Assembly: GCA_040954595.2 (NCBI GenBank)
Contig: CM082597.2
Coordinates: forward strand, 5,580,001 to 5,644,000
Reading direction: 5' to 3'
DNA: 64,000 nucleotides
Source: Balanoglossus misakiensis
Lineage: Eukaryota > Hemichordata
This document shows, piece after piece, positions 46,789 to 59,197 of the stretch (positions are counted from its first letter, which is position 1; each line of letters starts with the position of its first letter). Below the pieces are notes generated by a model that did not search any database, was not told the origin of the DNA, and saw nothing but the letters and a program-made list of their open reading frames with translations. Both the position numbers and the translations under genes were made by a program.

Positions 46789-48267
46789 AACTCATGGGTA
46801 CTATACCATGCCACAGAGAGATTTATTTTATACCGACTACTCTACAAAAGTCTTTCTGTGTTGATGTAACTTTTCAAAGTACCATAGGCCTGCATCACCA
46901 TAACAGGGATGTATATAGCCACACAACAAACAAGGCTACAAATTCAACAGTTGTACATAGATTTGTACTACTAAGTTAAAAAAGAAATTAGTTGCGTGAA
47001 ATCAATGTAAAAATATTTTAAATGTAAAATACACCTTTTCTAGCTATATTGACTACCCATATTGACTTACATGCATAAGTCACACGTGGGAGTATAATGT
47101 ATGGATTTATAATTGTATATATGTAAAAATGACTATAGATGTGTATTTATCATTGGATTATTGTTATCCTATAGTGTATTTTTTTTATAAATATTCGGAT
47201 ACTTGCAGTTATAACTGGAAAATACATATATTACATGTATAAATATGGTTGCTTCCAAACCATGACAACGACCAGTGTCAAGTTTTGGATGACAGGACTT
47301 GACACTTGAGCTAGAAATGGTAGCCAAAATAGCCCTGGGCATGTGTTATTGATATATATTTTTCAGCAGTGTATCAACGTCAGGTGTCCTTTGCTTTGCT
47401 CAGACGAGAAACGTTTGCATTGTGAAAATGATGATCAGGCGATCCCCAAGCGTTGGTCAAACAGCGCCTTCAGTGATAAGATGTAGATACATGTGACAAG
47501 CGCTCCTGACTCCTGTGCCTGCTGTTACCATGGTTACGGCATGGTAGTAGGCCTATGTATATTTTTTTTTTCAAGTGAAACTACAAGACTGTATATTTTT
47601 ATTTTTCGTTTATGATATGTAAACTATGACACACTGGCAACACTGTCAGCCCGGTAGTACGCTGTGCTTATAATGTTTAGAGGAATAAAACAATGTGATT
47701 GTGAGTTGCTAGATCTTTCAAGTCTCGTGTGTTTAATTGGCTTAGGGTGTCTGGTTTCTATGTATATCGGTCTCGGTGATCAAATACACTGAATCCATGG
47801 CTTTATTTTAATATTGCCCTAAGGTTTAACAATGCAATCCAAATCGGTATTTAAAAAACTCACTGTATGATAAAATCATATATTACGGTGTCGAATGTCC
47901 ATAAGTAAATTCCTACCGTTGGCTGCGCTGTGCTCCCCGAAATGTACAGGTCAGACAACGCAAGTGTACACGGCGTTAGAATGGGAATGGCACGGAACCA
48001 AATAGGTCACACAAGTTTGAATGGAATAATACGCTAGTAGGCGGCATAAATGTTACAGTTTTACAGAAGCTGTGTATATTAAACGAATTGTTGATCTCAG
48101 TATATTTACATTCACTAGAAAAATACTGTACAACTTTACAAATGTCATTAATGCAAGGGGCGTCCCTGAATCCGAATCCACTGCTCGCCATACAATACAT
48201 CACGTTATTTCTCGCGAGATCTCAGGTGTATGTAGCATTCCATTGCCTAGCAGTAGTGTAGCTTCTG
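46789..48267. other. 3' UTR of the vWD gene and IFT46 upstream region
   Basis: A polyadenylation signal AATAAA at 47683-47688 would give a ~0.9-kb 3' UTR. The remaining ~560 bp to the IFT46 start codon should contain its promoter. No other gene is seen. Confidence 0.6.
47524..47537. promoter_or_regulatory. X-box-like site upstream of IFT46
   Basis: GTTACCATGGTTAC keeps the X-box half GTTACC-ATGG. It lies 731 bp before the IFT46 start, inside the presumed 3' UTR of the preceding gene. Ciliary genes are commonly RFX targets, but the distance and imperfect second half make this uncertain. Confidence 0.3.
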
Positions 48268-51200
48268 ATGGACGATTCCGACGACGATCAGCGTAAAGTA
48301 AGCATAATTCTACACCATTTTCGTGTGTTTTATCGCATTCTATCTCGTTTGAAGGAGAAGAACTGTGAAATATTTGTGTATACATGTTCAAAATATCTCC
48401 ACTTGCCAGTTTTTGTCTCAAATACGGTGTTATCGGAAAAATTTACGATCCGTCGAAGCTGTCAGCCGGTAGATCTGATGTACGGGGAAAATGTCAACAT
48501 TGCCTGTAACATAACTGTTGATGACACTGTTTGTCTTAAAACGGAATAGTTCAGAATGTCACATGCCACCTCGAAATGTTCAGATTCATCGATAGATACT
48601 CTTACGCAGAACATGATCAGTACTATTTTGAACCACTGGCATGTACATGTAATGATACACGTAGGACGGTTGTCAATTTCTCAATGTTATGTTTTCGTGT
48701 TGACAGACACGACTTGTTGTCAATCAACCATACGACGAATCTCTCGAAGTTCCTGACGCCGAAGAGGTCGCCTCTACCTACACACCAACACCAAGAGCTC
48801 CCGGTGCCGCAGGTATGAATGTCTTGTACACTGTGGTTGTTTTTCTGCCACGATTATAGATCATCATGGTCGCCTCTGTTCGAGTGGTTATGATATGTAC
48901 ACAGACCACCCGGGACAGACTACCAAACTATGAGCTGTTGATACATGTACTCCCCAACGCTAGCCGGTACAGCATGGGTAGCTTCGGTTTATAATACTGT
49001 AAACATATATCAGAATTCGTGTTTTTGACCGACCGTTACTTGTGATATTGATAAGATCGATTTATGACAGCAGAAGTCTTGTCTGAGCTCATTTTGAGAA
49101 TCACGTGTGCAATGGCGTCCTGTCACCATGGTGAATCATCTGATAAAATTAAAATAACCCACAGTAATCAATGTAGTAGTTGAATTTACATTTGGGCATC
49201 CCTGAGGCAGTACATGTCAGCAGTGATTCCATTGCGTTTATGATCCCATGCAGTGTTCTCCCCAGAACAATTACAGAGAGGCTGTGGCTGTTTTGAAAAA
49301 CAATAGAAACTCATTAACATAACAATTTCCCATATTGCTTTGTAAATTAGCCGCTACTCTGTCAGAAATTCCTGGGGAGAACACTGCCATGATTTATTTA
49401 AGCAATAAAACACCCCCAGCCATGGTATATCACGAGATTTTGACCAGTTCACGACATATACACACGAGCGATAGCGAGTGCGTATATGGAGTTGAACTGG
49501 TCAAAATGGAGTGGTATACCATGGCTGGGGGTGTTTTATTGCTATTATATTATGCCAGTATATTGAAACTTTGCATAAAACATTTTAAAAAGGCATTTTC
49601 TTTAACTATGATATATGACTGTGGTATATGGCTAATATATCACGGTCACGTGTCGTGTCTCGACCAATCAGATAGCGTGATTTAAACCATCAATATACTG
49701 GTATAATATAATATATATCATATGTATAATTTTTATACAGATCGCGGTGGTGGACAGCGATCAAGTACAGAAATGACCGACCGAACAGATGACAGCGATG
49801 AATACGAAGAAAATACTATGGAGAATAAAGTAAGGAAGTGGGGCATGAATTATGACACACAGATACATGAGTTACAGATATCTGGCAGGCTAATATTCTC
49901 ATTCAGTGTTTTTGCTAAGGCCGGCGAACAGTGGTAAATGAATTGGTAACCTTGGTAATGCTTCTGCTATCTACTATGACTGCATTGATCTACCAAGGGT
50001 AACCAAAAGTAAAATGACTGGGGAACCCCGGTAACATTTACCTGGGTACTGCCCTTAACAAAAACACTGATCATCGTTCATCAGCAACACAGCTGATTGT
50101 AGATACATTACATTTATCTGTAATTCAGATGATATGGCTGTCTAGGCAGATGTTCAGGGTACAGCAGTGAAACATAAAAACTTACATAATCATATTCATT
50201 CACAAATGTCCAAATCTGAGGTACCACTTGTTTTGGTCATTAGTAACTGTCGATAGTAAACTCTCTCGCAGCCCAAGGTTCACTACAAGGCTCTTCAATG
50301 ATGCGCCCTCAACCGTTCAGCAAAGGAGAAGCCCCATATGGTGTTGTGTAGCGAACCACTCGCCGGGCACACATGCAATCAGTCCATAAGCCTGCATGGA
50401 CGGCGAGAGGGGCTGTGAGAGAGTCTACTGTCGATAGCCACTAACACAAACAACAACAAACCGACAGACAGACAGAAATACAATTACAAACAGTAGCAAA
50501 CAGAAATGATGCAACCATGAAGTCTGAATCCTGATTAGTTTAATGTGTAGTGCATCTGTGTGGCATGTGCAGTATGGATAGCCTCAGTTTCCTGTGGGAA
50601 CATTGCATGCCAAGTTGATATAATGATAACCTGTTGAGGATCTCCAAAACATAAAGAAACCCTACAAATTCTTTGGAAAAATACCAAGTACAATGTACAG
50701 TATTCTGAAGAATTTGCCATCTCATTGAATCTGAATTTACTCTTCCATCACACCTTTGAAAGTTATACTGTAACCCACAACAGGTTGTCACTGATTTGAC
50801 CGTCTAGAAAGACATATAGTTTTGCATGTATTATAATACTTGACTGTATTTAATTCCATTGTTTGTATCATAGGACAGTCATTTTTCTACTCCCTCACTC
50901 TGGAACTGTACCATTGAATTTTTGTGCTCATGTAAAATGCAACAGATCCCTATATACAGAGATATTGTACAATGCACACACACTTGCTTTTTGGGATGAG
51001 CAATAATGTGTGACCTTTGCCCCCAATCTATTTAACATACATGTAGCCATACAGCATTATTTAGTGTCCATTATTGTCATTTTGTCGCCATCTAGCCTGA
51101 TGATGATGATGATGATTCTCAACAAACAGATCAGATTAATCAGTTGATTCAACCAACACAGGTACAATAGTGTGACACCGTGTGTGTGTGGGTGTGTGGG

Positions 51201-54200
51201 TGTGTTTTTTTATGTAAGCGTGACATTGCTTTCTTGTTCATAGTCTGGTCTTCTTCATCCAAATCACGCACCATTCATAGACCACCATGTCTCTGCATGC
51301 AGTGCCTTCCCATTGCAGGTCATAGGTCACCAAGAGAAGTCAGGTGACCTGAATCCCCTGGTGACCTTTGACACAAAGCTGTTGATTCCTGTTAGGATGG
51401 GGGGTCATAAACATATGTGTTGATCACCCTTGGCAACTTACACATCTGTGTTATATATACCATGATATTACATGTTCCCTTTCATCACGAGTATTATTTT
51501 TGGCGAATTATTAGAAGCTAGTACCACCTTTTAAAAATAGACCCATTGAAGAGGTTCATATTATTTGACCCTAGAGCTTGTGGGATGACTCCTTGTTTAT
51601 AAACAAAAAAAATTGTGTTTTGAATGACCCTATCAGATGAAGGTCACACACATTTAATTTCATATTAATTTTTATAAAATCAAAAACTTTCTAGTATGCC
51701 AAAATCAAGACTATAAACAAGAAACTGTGTGTGCAGAACTGTGTGATAAACCATTTTAACTTTTAATAGTTTAGTTTTTGCCTGTGTTTGCTGTGCAGTG
51801 CACTAACCCTGTACGCAAGTACTCTACTGTCTGATAAATATCTCTGCCTTGCTTGTAGTCCCCTACCTTAACCATTTCACCACCATGGTTTCATCCTAAT
51901 CCATTGTTTTCTATGGTAAAGTTGGACCTCTAAAGAGGGAGTGGGGGTGAAAGGGTTAACCAGAGAGAATTGGGCTGTAGTGTACATTTGCCTTTGTGAC
52001 TGAAAAAATGGTGCCATGTACGAAAACCTGTTGACTAGTCAGGAAATAATATGCAGTGTTTCATCTAGCAGTTTATGAAGGGGGACCAGTCCCCCTTTCA
52101 GTGATGACACTCGCATGTTGGAGATATTACACCCCCCTTGTCAGAGTGGAATTCTCCCCAAAAAAATTTTTCCAAAGGGGGACATATCCCCCATTTTGAT
52201 GCCATCCTGGATGAAACACTGGATATGATAAAGTCATTTTATAAGTCGCAGCGGTATTATAAGTCGCACCCCTTCTTTGAAAGACTTGTTTGGGAGGAGA
52301 CTTTAAGGAAATGAATACAACAGAACATCTGTATAAGTATTATAAGTCGCACCCCCTTTTCGGCACACACTGTCACTCAAAAAAGGCGCGTCTTATAAAA
52401 TGACTTTAAAGGGACAAAGTCTCTGTCTCGCTGGGCCAGCCTTTTTCCATTAATTATGTTTGATACAAGACACTGCTTATGTTAATGTACATGTGGATAT
52501 ATAGTGAATCAACGTTCAACCACACAAAACTTCCTTCCCACTTGTATGATATGAGAGTAAAAACTCGCCCAAAATGAATAAATGGTAAAGAACGATTATT
52601 CATTTTGGCGAGTTATTCACTCTCGTGTCTATAAGAGGGATGGAAGTTGTGTGTGGTTGAACGTTCATTCACTATTTATCCACATGTAGAATAACAAAGG
52701 TTGTCTCTTATCAAATATAATGAATGGAAAAACGGGCAGCGAGAGAGAGACTTTGTCCCTTTAATGGTATTCCTGATATATTCTGTGTGCGTCTTTGTCT
52801 CATGTCTGTGCTTTCGTCTTCTGTCCTTCACTCCATCTTTAGACTGTCAAATCAAGTGGCAATAAGAAGAAGGTACTGTACTGGATCTGAACTCTGTATG
52901 CTTGGCTTGCCGACTGCATGCTAACAATGGGCTTTCATTCTTTTAACTATGAAATTGTATTGCCGATTGAGAGTACTTTCACTAACAACATAAGCAGACA
53001 GAATTAGAGGTACATAAGTAATTGTAAAGCAGGGTTGAGTAAAAGACCACAATACGATCAAGAGAAAAGATTGACCCAACAGCAGTACATTAACATAAAC
53101 GGCGTCTTGTATCAAACATAATTAATGGAAAAATGGCTGCGAGAGAGAGGCTTTGTCCCTTTAATATTTATTTGTACATTACAGCTCTAACACCCCACTC
53201 TGTGTTCATCTTTCTTTCTTTTTTTTTCACTTTTGTGGAAACGAACTGGTCAGTTGATATCCAAGTCCGCTAGGGGTATAAATAATAGTCTTAACGAAAA
53301 ATTTACCAGTCTCCTCCAAGTGTGTGTGCTCCGTCATTCAAGTTCAAGAAACATACCCTGCTTTTTATTATTATCATCAGTTCATAGAGTTGCTTGATTA
53401 ATTTCTGGCACCTTTGAGAAATTTGTGAATTAGAAAGACTTCGATGCAACCAGCATAAGAATACAGATGTACAGACAAATACATGGTATAGAAATAAAAT
53501 AAAAAAAATGTGCAAGACAAAATAATCAAAATAATGTTACATGTACGATATCACAAGTTTTTCCCTTGGAGGAGCATCATATCAAGTGACCAGTTCAAAC
53601 CCATAGTGTGAAATCACCTTCACAGTGTGAAAAAAAAGTTACCTTCATGATACTGCTTTGATATTGAATAGTATGCCTGATCTTTTCAGCCCATAGGTCC
53701 ACCTTCGCAACTAGACCAGCTAGACCCAAAGGGCCAGTATAACAGCGAGGATGATGATGATGATGACGATGAAGATGGATCAGACTCTTCGGATGATGAT
53801 GATGACGACGATGATGACGACGATGAACACGGAGGAGCCATAGAGGGGTGAGTTAAAGGGAAGCGGTTGTCATGCCGCGTGGGTGTCCCCCCTTGATGAG
53901 AATATGTCCTCCCATTCCAGTACAAACCTCATTGCAGTCGCCACGACCTTCTAGGATCTTCAGTTGCTGTCATGCCCAGTCTACGCTACGGTTGGCTGCT
54001 TCATTCATTCTAAGAATAATCTAATTTCAGGGATTCGTAGATGAATTATAATGTTTATAAACAAACATATACTGTAAACTGGGAAATTTTCACGATATCA
54101 AAAGGGGCAACTGTTACACGACGATTAATTTTCTGGTCTTTTTGCAAATATTTCTCGATTTATTTCTTAATTTTAGACTCAGTGGACATATGTTTCTATT

Positions 54201-56300
54201 GCCTACAAGTTGTGATCAAAATTTTGGAAAAAAATGTCAAGAAAGTTATGAAATTAAATTTTGTGAAAAAAAAAGACGGCAAGTGGACATGGGCGTTTAA
54301 ATGGCTGATCAAGATACTGTTCGCTACAATAGATGTTGTATTTTATTCTAAATCCATTGTCTTTTTTCCAGAGCCTATGATCCGGCTGACTACGAGCATC
54401 TTCCGGTGACGCCGGATATCAAGGAACTATTCCAGTACATCACAAGGTACACACCCCAGACCATAGAATTGGATCATAAGCTGAAACCCTTCATTCCTGA
54501 TTTCATTCCGGCTGTTGGCGACATAGATGCCTTCATCAAGGTAAGAACGTGCTGTAAATACAGGCCTAATGCTAGTTGCAGCTTTTGATACACGTTTTTG
54601 TATCAACTGCAGAATCTTGTCACACAGGGACCATTAAGACGTTTCTGAGCCATCTTGGATCAAATACTGGCGTAAATTATTATGTGTGAACAGTTTAAGT
54701 GGTCCTGGAACGTCTCAGATTTGAGACGGCTTAGCTGGCCAGACCTGAGCTGGTGTAAGAAATAATACCTCTCCGCAACCCATTGTCTATGGGGCCCGAG
54801 CCTCAGCGCCTATACATAAACTCTGTGTGTGTGGACACAACGCGACTCAAAGGATTAATGCTCTGTGTTTACCATAGGCAAATAGTGTCTCAAATTTTAC
54901 CCTGTGTGAACCTGGTAATAAATGTCTACCTGCAGGTAAACAGACCAGACGGCAAACCGGACACACTTGGACTCTCTGTCCTGGACGAGCCGTGTGCCAA
55001 GCAGTCGGACCCGACAGTCTTGGATCTCCAGCTGAGAGCCATCTCCAAACAGACCACCACCAAAACTGTCACAGTGCGCAGCATCGACGAAGCAGACAAA
55101 CACCCCAAGACGGTTCAGAACTGGATAGACAGTATCAGTGAGCTACACAGATCCAAGCCACCCCCGACTGTACATTATAATAAGTAAGTTTCTGTAAATT
55201 TAAACCTTCCACCCCCATTCACCACAATGGATTTGGACGAAACTATGTTGGTGAGAGGGTTAAATCACATATTCCGGTATTTTGGACAGGGGAAGGATCT
55301 GTATGGCCTTGTAGGCCTATAGGGGCCATAATATTTATGTTTAAAGGTATACACCCACCTCTAATTTACATGTGGTGGTGCACTTTTTTGTGTGTCACCC
55401 ACTGAAAACCTGTGATTGGCTAAATTATAATTTTCCATGGTAACAGTGGCGAAATTTGCATACCTGTAAGCTGAAGTCTGCATATAAGCTAACCATTATG
55501 CATTTCCCTCAAAAATTGCTACATTGTTGATTGTCTGTCTGTTTGTTTGACAGAACCATGCCAGATATAGACGAACTGATGCAAGAATGGCCGCCAGAGT
55601 TTGAAGACCTCCTCAACAAAGTCGGCCTACCCACGGCCGAGCTGGACTGCAGTCTGTCCGAATATGTCGAGATGATTTGCGCCGTATTGGACATCCCCAT
55701 TTATAAAAACAAAATACAGAGTCTACACGTTTTGTTCACACTTTATTCGGAATTCAAAAATTCACAAGTAAGTACGGCAGTCTTCCTATATTTTTCCAGT
55801 CGTGGTTTGGTCCATGGTGATTTGGCACCTCCCATTGTAAATAAGGGTTGTTTATTATTAGTTATTATATTATTCATATGTTATTATTTATAATTTTTGT
55901 TTCATTTTTGTATTTGTTGTTGTTGTTTATTAAGGTTGTTTATTATTTGTATAATTATCTATTTACCATGGTGAAATTATTACAGAATTTATCTGCCTGG
56001 CCTTATATGATGGGTTTTCAATCTACAAAGATAAAATTTCCCTTAGAGCGACATGATGTAGGGAAAAATGCTAGATTATTGTATTGTAGTACATTTCTAT
56101 CTGCATACCCACTTTACTGTTGACACACAACACAACACAACCACATACAATTTAATTTAACCTCAGTATTCTCTGTTTTACTTTGACAGCATTTTAAGAA
56201 CCTAGCGGCCGAGAATAAACTTGACAATGCGTTGAAGGCCAAGGGCAATGAAGCCAGTAGCGGCGAACCAAGCAATGAACCGGAGAGATTTGTGTTGTAG
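48268..56300 (+). CDS. IFT46: Intraflagellar transport protein 46, ten exons, 406 aa
   Basis: Component of the IFT-B complex that carries cargo in cilia. Exons: 48268-48297, 48707-48812, 49741-49829, 51096-51161, 52843-52872, 53690-53847, 54372-54540, 54936-55183, 55554-55767 and 56190-56300. The total is 1221 nt in frame. The conserved core is unmistakable: AYDPADYEHLPV, IKELFQYITRYTPQ, LKPFIPDFIPAVGDIDAFIK, then SISELHRSKPPPTVHYNK, MPDIDELMQEWPPEFE and IQSLHVLFTLYSEFKNSQ. The N-terminal part is acidic (Asp-rich, GAT repeats) and begins MDDSDDDQRK, then TRLVVNQPYDESLEVPD. The 30-nt exon 52843-52872 (TVKSSGNKKK) has good splice sites and neutral phase but is the least certain. Introns are loaded with MITEs. 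Confidence 0.95.
49251..49386. mobile_element. hAT-like MITE in IFT46 intron 2
   Basis: Perfect 15-bp terminal inverted repeats CAGTGTTCTCCCCAG / CTGGGGAGAACACTG enclose ~105 bp without an ORF. The CAGTG ends are typical of hAT-type elements. Confidence 0.8.
49401..49543. mobile_element. Hairpin element, second copy of the 29813-29935 family
   Basis: Ends AGCAATAAAACACCCCCAGC and GCTGGGGGTGTTTTATTGCT are exact complements; CCAGCCATGGTATA pairs inward as well. Core CACGAGCGATAGCGAGTGCG is shared with 29875-29895. Confidence 0.8.
49546..49710. mobile_element. AT-rich inverted-repeat element adjoining the hairpin
   Basis: Left end TATTATGCCAGTATATTGA and right end TCAATATACTGGTATAATA are complementary with one mismatch. 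The right end stops ~30 bp before IFT46 exon 3. Confidence 0.65.
50241..50444. mobile_element. MITE in IFT46 intron 3
   Basis: TAGTAACTGTCGATAGTAAA then CTCTCTCGCAGCC on the left is matched on the right by GGCTGTGAGAGAG then TCTACTGTCGATAGCCACTA. About 30-bp terminal repeats, no ORF. Confidence 0.78.
51868..51959. repeat. Short TTAACC element, copy 2
   Basis: Ends TTAACCATTTCACCACC and GGGGGTGAAAGGGTTAA. 92 bp; same family as 425-515. Confidence 0.72.
52054..52221. mobile_element. hAT-like MITE in IFT46 intron 4
   Basis: Terminal CAGTGTTTCATC matched by GATGAAACACTG, with inner GGGGGACCAGTCCCCC and GGGGGACATATCCCCC blocks. 168 bp, no ORF. Confidence 0.78.
52230..52407. mobile_element. MITE with AAAGTCATTTTATAAG termini
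   Basis: Termini AAAGTCATTTTATAAG / CTTATAAAATGACTTT are exact inverted repeats. Three TATAAGTCGCA subrepeats lie inside. It abuts the next element with no spacer. Confidence 0.78.
52406..52764. mobile_element. TTAA-flanked (piggyBac-type) MITE, copy 1
   Basis: TTAA, then AGGGACAAAGTCTC...GAGACTTTGTCCCT, then TTAA. Internal CTCGCCAAAATGAATAA/TTATTCATTTTGGCGAG and AACGTTCAACCACACA/TGTGTGGTTGAACGTT make most of the 351-bp element an extended hairpin. It ends 78 bp before the small IFT46 exon. Confidence 0.85.
53086..53164. mobile_element. Partial copy of the TTAA-flanked MITE
   Basis: About 80 bp matching one end (GTCTTGTATCAAACATAATT ... GAGGCTTTGTCCCTTTAA). The other end is not recognisable. 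Confidence 0.65.
54110..54305. repeat. Dispersed repeat related to 63233-63439
   Basis: Shares TTAATTTTAGAC-AGTGGACATA, ATCAAAATTTTGGAAAAAA-TGT and CAAGTGGACATGGGCGTT with the element in the dehydrogenase intron. Located just before IFT46 exon 7. Confidence 0.55.
54795..54925. repeat. Dispersed repeat shared with 63737-63832
   Basis: GAGCCTCAGCGCCTATACAT and TTAATGCTCTGTGTTTACCA, then TAGGCAAATAGTG, occur in the same order in both places. It lies in the intron before IFT46 exon 8. Confidence 0.7.
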
Positions 56301-56434
56301 TGTTTATAGAGCTCGTAGAGTTACTAGTGACGTCCCTCATTTGCATACAGTTATTTCCACAAAATGCAAATCAAGAGTTGCAGTGGTGATGTGGTGCGCC
56401 CTCCCATAGTGTATACAAACGCAATTTGATTGCA

Positions 56435-56789
56435 TTAAAGGGACAAAGTCTCTCTCTCGCTGCCCTTTTTCCATTAATTATGTTTGACACAAGGCACTGT
56501 TTATGTTTTTCTACATGTGAATATATAGTGAATCAACGTTCGACCACACACAACTTCTATGCCGTTTGTAGAATATGAGAGTAAAAACTCGCCCAAAATG
56601 AATAAATGGTAAAGAACGATTATTCATTTTGGCGAGTTTTTTCACTCTCCTGTCTATAAGAGGGATGGAAGTTGTGTGTGGTTGAACGTTCATTCACTAT
56701 ATATCCCATTGTAGAATAACAAAAGGTGTCTTGTATCAAATATAATTAATGGAAAAAAGGGCAGCGAGAGAGAGACTTTGTCCCTTTAA
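56435..56789. mobile_element. TTAA-flanked (piggyBac-type) MITE, copy 2
   Basis: Full-length relative of 52406-52764, with perfect outer AGGGACAAAGTCTCTCTCTC inverted repeats and TTAA on both sides. It lies 135 bp after the IFT46 stop, so it may be within the 3' UTR. Confidence 0.85.
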
Positions 56790-59197
56790 AGAGTAGGTGC
56801 CTTGCCCATACCCACAACACGTGAAATCACTCTTTGGGTGGTGAAGTCGAGATTTGTTGCTGTCTAAAAATCTCATGTATTGCAGTAACGGTGATGTTGT
56901 ACATAAAACTCCGTCCTGGGTGTGTGATCAAATATGAATTAGCTGTAAAATTGGCTTTTTTTGAGTATCATAAGCCTGTTAATACATGGAATTTTATAGA
57001 GATGGTCAGGGAAAGTTGGTCATTGTAGATAGCTATTCATGTTTTTTTTGGTCAGGCCCCACTGTATTTATGACATCATGGCCCATAGTTTTTCGTCAAT
57101 ATTTTGTGTAATGCTTTTTTGTGCTGTCAATTTTCATCTCTCTGATTCTGTGATTCATGTTTTTATAGAAACTCGGAAAAAATGGTTTACCTGTTATACA
57201 CGTATCCAATTCAAGTTTCAAATGCCAAACATCATACACTGTGAAAACTCTTCATACAAAGATTATATGTAAGGATCTTTCATCATGCAATGTTTATTGT
57301 GTATTTCTACTGCCTTACCCCCCCCCCCCCCCATTCAGCAATGGTATATCCTATTCTACTGTTCCAACAAATAAGAATGTCTCATCATTCTGCAATTATA
57401 GGTTTGACAAGACTACAAGTTGAGGGACGATTTCATGACTTAAGTGTGATGCATAATTTCTATCTCGCCCTTAAAAGATTGTTAAGTTGTACATATTTTT
57501 CCCCCAGAAGAATTTGCAAACTTGAAATTTTATCATATTGTAAATAGTTTTATCCAGACCGATATCACTGTAATTCAAACAGATGCCATGATTTGATAGA
57601 AATAAAATATCGTTGTCTCTCACCTCGTTTGTGACTTGTCTATATTTTGTTTAAACCCCGGTGCGGGGTATAAAAGACCCCCAGAATCAGTGGCGAATCT
57701 TAATGCCGTTTGACTGACAACAGACAACACCAACGATCTTGGCTCTATGAAAATCGGCCCAAACAGGTCCAAGCATAAAGAATTACACCACACAACGACA
57801 GTAGTTGGCATTATAAACACACACAACATAAAGTTATCGACGAAAAAGTACACGAGCTTTTGAAACAACGATGATTTTGGCAGAAATCTGGTTTGAGTGC
57901 TTTTCAGAAGTGTCCCTGGGAAACAATAACCACGCCTTTCAAACAGCTGTCAATCGCGTGGAAGTGTAAAGTGTTCAATTATTTTCTGTGTACATGAGAG
58001 CAATTACACAGTCATTATGCACGACGACCACTCCCAAATAAACAACTATACAAACACACGTTAATCCGAACCCCGGTACTTTCCGCACCGGGGTTTAATA
58101 ATTCTTTCCTTTCTTCAATGTTTTGGTTAACCTATAATCTTTTTCTACCTACATGGAATTATTTTTCTGCATGCTCTTACATCCTCCAATGCAGATTCAT
58201 TTCGGTGAAAATACCAGGAAATAAAGGATAAATAAATTGGAGGAGCATGTCACCTGGAAACTTATTGAACCCCTATACTGCATAACATTTACTATATTAA
58301 CGTTACATAAGACATATTTTCATGGATTGAAAATTCCATCAAGATGATCGATAGTACACATCATTCTATTTGATATGAAATCCTTATACACAGGATAGCT
58401 CATGGTGTACAAGCCTAGGAAAAGGGATATTTAATCACAGACAGAGATCTGTTTATTGGATACAATCTAACATTTTGTACAACAACGAAAAGCTTTGCCT
58501 TCGTTTTCGTACTGACTACGGTCAAAGTAGTCCTTGTATACCCGTCTCTTTCGCGCGTGCGCTGTTGATTTATGCTGTACGCCCTCTATGGTGACACTCA
58601 CACATACTTGGGTCAAATTGAGGCGAACTGGAAGGTGGTTTTTAAGGACCCTGAGTAGATATCGATGTCAAGATTCGAGACACCAGTGAACATTTCTTGG
58701 AAATTCGCAGTTCATTCAATGAATATTTAACGGTAAGAGCCCGGATGCTGTGTACATGTTCGTTCGCGTTACAACTTCTACGCATGCGCTATCATATCCG
58801 GGTCAAACCAGGTCACTCCAAAATGTCGACGGGAGAATAGGTAGGGAACCATGTACAAGGAAAAAACCCTGATATGTAGGCAGGTGATTGTTCCATAAGG
58901 GCACATACATTAGCTTATTAGTCACTAGAAGTATCGGGGACAATTGTAAATATTGCAAAGCGGGTAGAAAGTCGGAACTCGTTAGAAAAGGCGTGTACGT
59001 CATACATGTGTTGATTCTGGTCAACACGGAAACCGCAATCATTTTTATCAAACACAAAACAGCGTTGAACTCAGAAGGCTGTGTGGCTCGACATTGCAGT
59101 TCAAAGGAAGCGACTACGATTTACTTATTTGTATGAATATTGATGCTGGCGAGTTCGGGCAACTCTTCATAGACTGTGAATCAATCACTCCAAAACA
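56790..59197. other. IFT46 3' region and upstream region of the RING gene
   Basis: AATAAA at 57601 is a possible IFT46 polyadenylation signal. A C-run is at about 57318-57332. No coding sequence was recognised; ORFs at 56834-57547 and 58803-59136 lack splice or domain support. Confidence 0.5.
57651..58098. mobile_element. MITE with TTAAACCCCGGTGCGG termini
   Basis: Left TTAAACCCCGGTGCGG and right CCGCACCGGGGTTTAA are exact inverted repeats including a TTAA at each outer edge. ~448 bp, no ORF. Confidence 0.8.

Noticed and set aside
51283-51321. Possible extra IFT46 exon
   Set aside because: It has an acceptor-like CATAG, but the following donor GTCATA is weak and no IFT46-like residues are encoded.
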